In this document: piece by piece, positions 14,369 to 22,500 of the stretch
Position numbering within the stretch: the first letter of the stretch is position 1
Layout: each line of letters starts with the position of its first letter
Origin: an uncultured Hymenobacter sp.
GTDB taxonomy: Bacteria > Bacteroidota > Bacteroidia > Cytophagales > Hymenobacteraceae
DNA length: 64,000 nucleotides
NCBI GenBank assembly: GCA_913776615.1
Contig: CAJYPK010000022.1
Location: 120,227-184,226, forward strand
Direction of reading: 5' to 3'
The notes under the pieces: model-generated
Seen by the model: only the letters and a program-made list of their open reading frames with translations
Told to the model about the DNA's origin: nothing
Database searches by the model: none
Made by a program: the position numbers and the translations under genes

Positions 14369-15580
14369 ATGATAAAGTGGTTTTTCGTAGCCGGACTGGC
14401 TGCCTGCTCGGCCCAGGATGCCCCCGCTGGGCGGGCTGGGGCACCCGCTCACCCGCCCGTTAAGCCCGTTCCGGCGGCACCCATAGTGGGCGCGGCGCAA
14501 CTGCCGCGCTACCTGCCCCTGCTGCAAGGCAAGCGCGTGGGCCTAGTCGTGAACCAAACTTCGCGAGTGGGCACGGCCTACCTGGTAGACACGCTCAAGA
14601 CGCTGCACGTGAACCTGACGGCCATTTTTGCGCCCGAGCACGGGTTTCGGGGCGAGGCGGCCGACGGCGCCACCATCACCGACGGCCGCGATGCCCGCAC
14701 CGGCGTGCCCGTGCGCTCGGTGTACGGCAAAACCAAGAAGCCCACGCCCGAGATGCTGGCCGACATCGATGTGCTGGTATTCGACATTCAGGACGTAGGC
14801 ACGCGCTTTTACACCTTTATCAGCACGCTGCACTACGTGATGGAGGCCGCCGCCGAGCAGGGCAAAACGGTGGTGGTGCTCGACCGGCCCAACCCCAACG
14901 GGATGCTGGTCGATGGCCCGGTGCTGGAGGCCAAGTACCGCTCTTTCGTGGGGCTCGATCCGCTGCCCATCTGCCACGGCCTCACGGTGGGCGAATTGGC
15001 GCAGATGATCAACGGTGAGCGCTGGCTGGCCGGGGGCCAGCCCTGCCGCCTGCACGTAGTACCACTGGCCAAGGGCTACACCCACGCCACGCCCTATGCG
15101 CTGCCCGTACGCCCCTCTCCCAACCTACCCACGGCGCGGGCGGTAGCATTGTATCCCAGCGTGTGTTTGTTTGAAGGTACCAACGTAAGCGTGGGCCGGG
15201 GTACCGAGCGGCCGTTCGAAATCATTGGGGCACCTACCCAGCCTGCCTCGCGCCCCTACCAATTTACGCCCCGGCCCAACGCCGGCTCGCCCACGCCGCC
15301 ACTCAACGGCCAGCTGTGCTACGGCCTCGACCTGCACCAGCCGGCCCCAGCCGAGCCGACGCAGTTTTTTACGGTGAGCTACTTGCTTGATTTTTATCGC
15401 CAGAGCACCGACAAGGCGCATTTTTTCACTAAGTACTTCGAGCAGCTGGCGGGTACCGACTCGCTGCGGGCGCAGGTAATAGCCGGCCGTTCGGAAGCCA
15501 GCATCCGGGCCAGTTGGGAACCGCGGCTGGGACAGTTTAAAGCGCGGCGCAAGAAATACCTGTTGTATCCTGAAAAATAA
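14369..15580 (+). CDS. DUF1343 / NamZ-like exo-beta-N-acetylmuramidase lipoprotein (GH171)
   Basis: 403 residues. A short signal with lipobox 'GLAAC' is followed by the DUF1343 core 'GKRVGLVVNQTSRVG', 'IFAPEHGFRGEAADGATI', 'VFDIQDVGTRFYTFISTLHYVMEAA', 'VLDRPNPNG' and 'FEGTNVSVGRGTERPFEIIGAP'. The NamZ founding member releases N-acetylmuramic acid from peptidoglycan fragments, so a role in wall turnover or recycling is likely. fmt starts 34 nt downstream, suggesting co-transcription. The gene symbol is left blank because activity was defined in distant relatives. Confidence 0.88.
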   Translation: MIKWFFVAGLAACSAQDAPAGRAGAPAHPPVKPVPAAPIVGAAQLPRYLPLLQGKRVGLVVNQTSRVGTAYLVDTLKTLHVNLTAIFAPEHGFRGEAADGATITDGRDARTGVPVRSVYGKTKKPTPEMLADIDVLVFDIQDVGTRFYTFISTLHYVMEAAAEQGKTVVVLDRPNPNGMLVDGPVLEAKYRSFVGLDPLPICHGLTVGELAQMINGERWLAGGQPCRLHVVPLAKGYTHATPYALPVRPSPNLPTARAVALYPSVCLFEGTNVSVGRGTERPFEIIGAPTQPASRPYQFTPRPNAGSPTPPLNGQLCYGLDLHQPAPAEPTQFFTVSYLLDFYRQSTDKAHFFTKYFEQLAGTDSLRAQVIAGRSEASIRASWEPRLGQFKARRKKYLLYPEK

Positions 15581-15613
15581 GTCTGCCCCATCGCGGGTAC
15601 CAGTAGCAGAAGT

Positions 15614-16567
15614 ATGCCTTCTCCCCTTCGTATCGTTTTCATGGGCACGCCCGATTTTGCGGTGCCCACCCTCGAAACCCTGCTCACCATGCCCGAGGCG
15701 CAGGTAGTGGCCGTACTTACCGGCCCCGACCGTCCCGCCGGGCGCGGGCGGCAATTGCAAGCCTCGGCCGTAAAGGTGGCGGCCTTGGCCCACGGGCTGC
15801 CGGTACTTCAACCCACCAACCTCAAGGACCCGGCTTTTCAGGCGGAACTGCGGAGCTACGCGGCCGACTTGCAGGTAGTGGTGGCCTTTCGCATGTTGCC
15901 CGAGGCCGTGTGGAACATGCCACGCCTGGGCTCGGTCAACATTCACGCCTCGCTGCTGCCGCAGTACCGGGGCGCGGCTCCCATCAACTGGGCGCTCATG
16001 CACGGCGACCAGGAAACGGGCGTCAGCAGCTTCTTTCTGCGCCACGAAATTGATACCGGCGACCTCATCTTGCAGGATAACATTGCCATCGCGCCCGACG
16101 ACGACTTTGGCTCTTTGTACGACAAGCTGAAGGTGGCCGGGGCCACGCTGGCCCGCCGTACGGTGGCGGCCATCGCGGCCGGAGCCGCGCCCAGCACCCC
16201 CCAGCCCACGACGCCCGACCTGCGCCCCGCGCCCAAGCTCACCAAGGAAACCGGCCGACTCGATTTTACCCGCCCCGCCGCCGACCTCGTCAATCAGGTG
16301 CGGGGCCTGGCTCCGGCCCCCGCCGCCTACACCACCCTACCCGACGGGCGCGGCCTGAAAGTGTACCGGGCTACTACCCAACCGGCCGAGGGCACTCCGC
16401 CGCCCGCCGGCACCTGGGCGACCGATGGCCGCCAGTATCTGCAAGTAGCCACGCCCGCTGGCTGGCTACGCCTGCTCGAAGTGCAGTTGGAAGGTAAAAA
16501 GCGCATGAGCACGGAGGAATTCCTGCGGGGCACCAAGTTGGACTTAGGCTCTCACAGCGCAGGCTAA
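15614..16567 (+). CDS. fmt: Methionyl-tRNA formyltransferase
   Basis: 317 residues. '[19 protein letters not shown]' opens the Rossmann formyltransferase domain, with '[34 protein letters not shown]'-like catalytic and folate segments (the SLLPxYRGAAPI signature is at about residues 115-128). '[15 protein letters not shown]' leads into the C-terminal OB-like tRNA-binding domain. It formylates initiator Met-tRNA using 10-formyl-THF. It lies between the NamZ-like gene and folA, the latter supplying tetrahydrofolate. Confidence 0.96.
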   Translation: [317 protein letters not shown]

Positions 16568-16623
16568 CTCACTACCTGGCTTTCGACCATCGCTTATCTC
16601 TCTTCAGCCACCTAGCTTTTAGT

Positions 16624-17121
16624 ATGGTTTCCATCATCGTCGCCGCCGCCGAAAACGGCGTCATCGGCCGCCAAGGGCAACTACCCTGGCAGCTACCGGC
16701 CGATTTGCAGCATTTCAAAGCCCTCACCCTGGGCCACCCCATCGTGATGGGTAGGCGCACCTTCGATAGTATCGGCCGGGCGCTGCCGGGCCGCACCAAT
16801 ATTGTAGTGACGGGCCAGCCCGCCTGGCCCGCGCCAGCGGGGGTGCTGGTAGCCCATTCTCTACCCGAGGCCCTGGCATTGGCCGCCCAGCAACCCGGCG
16901 GCGAAGAAGTTTGCGTTATCGGGGGGGGAGAAATCTACCGCCAGGCGCTACCCGCCGCCGACGTGGTGCATCTCACCGAGGTACACACCACCGTGGCCGA
17001 TGGTGACGCCTTTTTCCCGGCCCTCCCCCCCGCCGCCTGGCGCGAGGAAACCCGCGCCCGCCACGCCCCCGACGCCAAGCACGCGGTAGCTTACAGCTTC
17101 GTGACGCTCCGACGGCGGTGA
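16624..17121 (+). CDS. folA: Dihydrofolate reductase
   Basis: 165 residues, normal length. 'MVSIIVAAAENGVIGRQGQL' and 'PWQLPADLQHFKALTLGHPI' carry the Trp and the active-site acid (Asp27 equivalent). 'VMGRRTFDSIGRALPGRTNI' and 'EEVCVIGGGEIYRQALPAAD' bind NADPH. It reduces dihydrofolate to tetrahydrofolate. It starts 56 nt after fmt, a logical one-carbon neighbour. Confidence 0.96.
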   Translation: MVSIIVAAAENGVIGRQGQLPWQLPADLQHFKALTLGHPIVMGRRTFDSIGRALPGRTNIVVTGQPAWPAPAGVLVAHSLPEALALAAQQPGGEEVCVIGGGEIYRQALPAADVVHLTEVHTTVADGDAFFPALPPAAWREETRARHAPDAKHAVAYSFVTLRRR

Positions 17122-17169
17122 TGCGGTGAAATAGAAGCTATTCGAAAAAGAAAAGCACTATTACGGCGG

Positions 17170-17795
17170 GGAGAACGGCTGCTGGTGGCAGCGCTGTTTA
17201 GCAGCCCGCCTCTGACGTGGCAGGGCGTGTACGATCACCTTCATTGCTGGAGCAAGTAGCCCATAAACCGCGATGGGATAACATTTTACAACTCTTGCGT
17301 CGCCGCCTCGACCTCTCTAGCGACCAACTTGACGGCAGCCATACCCCGGCCAAGAACAGCGGAGCCGCTAGGCCGCTCGCACCATCGATACCTTATTTCT
17401 GAGTTGACAACCAAGAGGCGGCCGCTGGCCCTGGCCGCGCTGGCTAGGGCCACGATACCTTCTAACTCAACGCCATCTTCCCCGAACCCTGACAGGTGCT
17501 GGAGGGTGCCGACCTGGACCTGCAGGGCCTATTTCTCAACGCCGGTAAGGCTTTTGATGTCAGTAGCCTGTGCCAGGCGGAACACTGAAGTCGATATCCC
17601 GCGCAACCATTGGGCGACAGACTGGTACACCGCTGGTGACACCCTACTGAACTCCGAACTCTCCTCCGGCGGCAGGTGAGCGAACGGGTGAACGCTTGGC
17701 TCGACAGCTTTAAAACGCTACTTGTACGGTTTGAGAGCTGTCTGCACATGTGGCCTAGCTCGCCTTCGCGGTGCTGCTACGCAGCATTGACAAGA
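17170..17795 (+). pseudogene. Decayed IS5-family transposase
   Basis: Fragments of one transposase appear in order but in different frames with internal stops: 'LTWQGVYDHLHCWSK*', 'LLRRRLDLSSDQLDGSHTPAKN', 'VLEGADLDLQGLFLNAGKAF', 'RVNAWLDSFKTLLVRFESCLH' and 'FAVLLRSID'. The DGSH and RVNAWLDSFK..LLVRFE blocks are typical of IS5-group DDE transposases. Several frameshifts and stops make it non-functional. No clear terminal repeats or target duplication could be identified, so the element boundaries are lost. Confidence 0.75.
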
Positions 17796-17877
17796 GCCTG
17801 GCTACTGCGCTAGGTTGCTTCCTTAAACTTGTGGGAATTGACTTAGTCGATTGGGCAAACATTTTCTGTTCACTCCC

Positions 17878-19128
17878 ATGCGCCTTTTTTACATCCTACT
17901 GTTGGTACTCGTCAGCATTGTCTGCCGTGCCCAGGCTCCCTACGCCGACCCTAACTACGCCAAGCCTACGAGCGGCTACGGGGCCGACGGGTCTCATCCT
18001 GTGGCGGCGGTTTCCTTCCCCAACGTCAACTTCCCCGGCCGCGACGTGGAAGTGTACTACCCCGGCGATGCCACCGGGCCCGTACCCACTATCTTTTATA
18101 GCCACGCCTATGGGGGCAATTTGTCCGTGAACATCCGAGGAATGTTGGAATTTGTCGCGAAGAAGGGCTATGCCATCGTGTTTGTACCCTATCAAACCAG
18201 CAACCTCATGTCGGTGTCAGAACGTTATGCCAACCTGTTACAAGGATTTCGCCGGGCTGCCCGCCGTTACCCTACCTTGCTCGATACTACTCGGGTAGGC
18301 TTCCTGGGGCACTCGTTTGGGGGCGCCGCTTCCTTCGCCAACGGCCGCCGTTGCTTTCTAGACAACAACTGGGGCCGCAACGGGCGCTTCATCTACTCGC
18401 TGGCTCCTTGGTACTTCTATAACCTCACCCCTGCCGAGCTGGCCAGCTTCCCCGCCGATGTGAAGGTGTTGGTGGAAATATTCAATGATGATGTAACCAA
18501 TGATCACCGCATGGCTATCGACGCGTTTAGAAACATAAATATTTCCGCTGCCGAGAAGGACTTCCTGCTTGTACGCTCAGATACGCTACCCAACCATGTC
18601 TATACCGCCGATCATGTGTTGCCTAACAATGCAGCGGCGTTCGATGCACTCGACTACTACGCCTACTATCGCTTGCTCGACGCGCTGTGTGATTACACTT
18701 TCACTGGTAGCCCGGCGGGCAAAAGCGTCGCCCTAGGCCACGGCAGCGCCGCCCAAGTGACAATGCCAGCGGGACTCAAACCGCTAGTATCATGGGTCAA
18801 CCCGCCGGTGCGCTTCCCCGAGAGCACCTACGAATTTGCCTGCGGCAATACCCTGAACCCACGCCAGGCCTTTTGCCCTAGCGCCGTGCTAGCCACCCAG
18901 TCCCCCCGTTTGAAAAGCCCCTTCTTACAGGCTTACCCCAACCCAGCCAGCACTACCCTGACGGTGGTGGGGGCGCCAGCAGGCCAACCGGTGCGCGTGT
19001 TCGACGGCGTGGGCCGACTGGTGCTTACCGCTACCGATGCGGGCAAGCCGTTACCCGTGGGCGCGCTGCCCGCAGGACTCTATTATCTGACGGCAGGTAG
19101 GCAGCGCCTGTGCTTTCAGCGTCAGTAG
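17878..19128 (+). CDS. Secreted alpha/beta hydrolase with type IX sorting domain
   Basis: 416 residues from the ATG at 17878, which directly precedes the signal peptide 'FYILLLVLVSIVCRAQAP'. An upstream Met at 17851 is less suitable. The hydrolase core shows 'PTIFYSHAYGGN' and nucleophile elbow 'VGFLGHSFGGAAS' (GxSxG). The C-terminal about 75 residues ('LQAYPNPASTTLTVVGAP...GLYYLTAGRQRLCFQRQ') form a type A T9SS sorting domain, so the enzyme is exported and anchored or released through the type IX system. The substrate is unknown; the fold resembles dienelactone or PHB-depolymerase-like esterases. Confidence 0.82.
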   Translation: MRLFYILLLVLVSIVCRAQAPYADPNYAKPTSGYGADGSHPVAAVSFPNVNFPGRDVEVYYPGDATGPVPTIFYSHAYGGNLSVNIRGMLEFVAKKGYAIVFVPYQTSNLMSVSERYANLLQGFRRAARRYPTLLDTTRVGFLGHSFGGAASFANGRRCFLDNNWGRNGRFIYSLAPWYFYNLTPAELASFPADVKVLVEIFNDDVTNDHRMAIDAFRNINISAAEKDFLLVRSDTLPNHVYTADHVLPNNAAAFDALDYYAYYRLLDALCDYTFTGSPAGKSVALGHGSAAQVTMPAGLKPLVSWVNPPVRFPESTYEFACGNTLNPRQAFCPSAVLATQSPRLKSPFLQAYPNPASTTLTVVGAPAGQPVRVFDGVGRLVLTATDAGKPLPVGALPAGLYYLTAGRQRLCFQRQ

Positions 19129-19483
19129 CCCGGAGGAAGCCCCGCTTGCTGATGAGGTGGTCTATCGCGTGTTAATGAATTAGCAGGTTGACCGACTCTG
19201 TTTTAACAGGCACTCAAAGGGGCAAAGACAAAGTACAGAATCTGAACAACTTCATAGCGAATTAGTCAAATGGTAAGTTGCTAAAAGAGTAGTAGCGCTG
19301 GTTACGCTACTGCTGCGCCAAGGAAAATAGTGCACCTAATTTTTGATTGGCTCCCCCGAAAAATGCTGGAGGCACATTTCATTTTTCGGAGGGGGATCGG
19401 CACCAGAGGGGTTCCGTGAGGTGCCACGGGCGCCCATATTGCTAAGTAGTTTCCTTGATGCAGCGCTAGCAGCGCATGTAGCA
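19129..19483. other. Gene-free interval with one hairpin
   Basis: No supported coding frame. TCCCCC-GAAAAATG (19352-19365) pairs with CATTTTTC-GGA-GGGGGA (19380-19396) with a 3-nt bulge. The rest shows nothing recognisable. Confidence 0.5.
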
Positions 19484-19571
19484 GTGAACTGATGACGTAA
19501 GAAGGGGGCAATGCTTGGTTGTGCCAGAAGCACGTACCAGGCATTACCCCCTTCTTACGTCATCAGTTCAC
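19484..19571. repeat. 88-bp near-perfect hairpin after porU2
   Basis: Arms of 36 bp (19484-19519 and 19536-19571) differ at two positions, and the 16-nt loop adds GTGC/GCAC. The right arm ends three bases before the stop codon of the PorU2-like gene. It may be a terminator or a MITE-like insertion. Confidence 0.75.
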
Positions 19572-19574
19572 CGC

Positions 19575-22500
19575 CTACCGGAGCAGTACGAGCTTACCCC
19601 AGTCATTTTTGAAGGCCCGGTCGCCAGCGGTGTTGAACTTCTTGAAGTCGCCACCGGCGTCGTCGAGGGCTACGCGGTAGAGGTAGGTACCATTGGCGAG
19701 GCGGTCGCCGTACTGATCGGTACCATCCCAAGCGTAGTCAGTGACGTTGTTGCCGATGTGCAGCGGCCCGAGCTCGCTCATGAAAATTTCGCGCACTACG
19801 CGGCCGGTGAGGGTCATAATCTGAATTTTCATGTTGCGGGGCAGTTCCTGGCCCGTCACCGTAAACACGAACTTGGCCTTGCTAGTGACTGGGTTCGGGT
19901 ACGGGTACACGTTGGAGATCTGCGAGGCGTTCACGACCACGAATTTGATTTGGTAGTCTTGCGTACCGGCGCTACGGCCCGAGGCGTCGCGGCCCTGTAC
20001 GCGCAAGGTGTAAGTACCGTCGGCCAGCGGGGTAGTGAGGCCGGGCTGGTAGTCGAGGCGGGCCACGCTGCCGGAGGAATTGTTGACGCTGAACTTCATC
20101 TGCGAGCCGTTGACGTCGACCGGTACGGGAACCCCGTTGTCTTTTTGCAAATACACGGTAAAGAACGAAGCGTCGGTAATGAGTCGAACTTTATCCTCAT
20201 CCCGGAGCTGCATGGTGATGAACGGACGCGGCGATACCAGTTCGCCATCCAAGATGTGGCGACCATCGACGGCCACGTCTAGCGTGGGCGGCAAATTGGT
20301 GTCGCGCACCACGAAGACGTCGGAGCGCACCTCGTTATTGAAATAATACAACTCGGGCTGGAGCTGCGGGTTGACGATGGCCCGCACGTAGAAGCGACCG
20401 AATTGACCCCGCACGTCCAGGCTCACGTTTACGGTTAGCGTATCGGTGGTGCTCGTGGTGCCCAGGTCGCGGGGCGCGGAGAGCAACACACTCTTGACGG
20501 GCAAGTTGGTGCTGGCATTCACCAACTCGGCACGCACCTGGAGACGGCTAGCAAACGCTTCCGTAGAAATACTATTGAACTTAACCGGGAAATTGAGCTG
20601 CCCCAACGTCAGCGCCTGGTTGCGCAGCGTTGCCGAATCATATTTGATGGCAGCCACCAAGTCGCGGCGTACTACCCCCTCGGGCAAACCCTTATAGGTA
20701 ACGAGCCACTGCTTGAGCTGAGGCGGCGTGCGGTTGGTAGAGTCATTCAGCGCCAGCTGCAGCTGCATGTAGGGATAGGTTGCCGTCGAGTAACCGCTCA
20801 GGTCCAATGACTTGGATTTAATATCCGGGTTTAGCACCGTGGTATTGTTGTTTGCGTCGACGCCCACCAGCGCCAGTTTGTAGCTGCCGGTAGTCGCTAC
20901 GGGCTTCACCACGTTGAACAATGTGCCCCACCGCTGGGCTGGCCCGATAAGCGTACTCGTGATGGTACCCGCCGAACCGGCAATGCTGAAGGTATAATTC
21001 AGCGCCAGCGTCTGGGCATAGGGCGTGGCGGCCGTACGGTCGGGGCCGCTTTCGGCCAGCGCCGTGCCCCCGGCGGCCCGCTTCTGGGCTACCAGGGCCC
21101 AGGGCTCCCCGTTTTGCAGGCTGGCCACCTGCTGGCTGCCGAGCAGGGTCGCTATCTGGCGCATAGTAGCCGCCACGTTGGGATCGGCAAAGCGTAGGCG
21201 ATTTACGCTCACCAGAGTTACGTAAGCCCCTTCGGGCACCCGGGTGATGAAATTGACGAGCTGCGTACGACGGGCGGCACTGTTGTTGAGGTTGTCGAGC
21301 GTATCGGCAGCCGAGGTGGGGTCGGCACCGAAGAAATAGAAGGGCTGACCACTCGGTCCGCACGCGGGGAAACTACCCCCGACCGTTATCTGTCGCAGGG
21401 TACGGGGGTCAAACACGGCCAGCAGCAGGTTGGGAGCCTTGGTACCGCAGTTGCTCACGTCGGCCACTGCCCCGTTGCCGTTCACCCCGAAGCTGCTGGC
21501 GGTAAACGTGGGCGCGCTGCCCGGCAGGCCACCGCCCGCCGTCCGCAGCGCCAGCCCTAGCCGCTGGGCCTGGAAGCTCCAGCGATTGCTGGGCGTCGCC
21601 ACGTTTACCCCGGCCAGTTGGTCGCGGTTGAACTGCCCGTTGTGGCTCTGCGACCAGCCACTGCTCGTGGCCGTCGGGATCACCCGGAAAGAGCCCACTT
21701 GCCAGGCGCCGTCTTCGGTACCGACGGGGGTAGTGAGGCGCGCGCGCCAGTACCACACCGTCGAATCGCCTTTGCTGCGCAAGGCCGGGGGTGTCCAGCT
21801 GGCAATGGCCCCCGACTGCTGATTGAGGCTTTCGCGGCGGCCGGGGCTATCGAAGCTCGCCACGGAATCAACCTGAAAATCGTAGCCCCGCACGGCCGCG
21901 TTAAGATTGTTGTTTTGAATAACCAGGCGCGGCGTGGTGCTGGGCACAATGGCAAACTCAGTGGGCGTGAGCAGGGTGATGCCCCTACGCAGGAAAGAAT
22001 ACGTGAGCGTAGCCCGGTTATTGGCCTCATTCAGCTCAGCCACCTTATTGCGGTAATCCAGCTCGACGGTAAATACGTTGTCGCCTGAGAAATCGCTCGT
22101 CGGGTTGGTCATCGTGATGGTATACGTCGTGTCGCGCTGAAAAGCCTGGGCGAAAGGCTTACGGCCATTGTAGTTGTTGAACACCAGCACCTCCGGCGGT
22201 AGGCCAGTAGCGGCTGGGTAGGTGCGCGTCACCCGGATTTCGAGCGAATCGCGGGTGATCCGCAGCGGATTACTTACGCCAATACTCAGGGTAAATTGGG
22301 AAGAGCTCGTGGTCACGGCGGCGTCGGGCGCGATGGGGACGAGCGACAGCGCCGCGTTGCTGGCCACAAAATCGGGTTTGGCCGGGGCGTACATACGCAG
22401 CGCCGGGTCGCCCTGCCAGATGGTGCACAGCAGCTGCTCCGAGGCGCGCAGGTTGCCGGTTACCGGCTGAAAGCTCGGGGTAGCCTGTAGCCGCCGAATG

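Noticed and set aside
19302..19544. Small minus-strand ORF of 80 residues
   Set aside because: It runs through two hairpins, lacks any recognisable domain and has no conserved-looking start.
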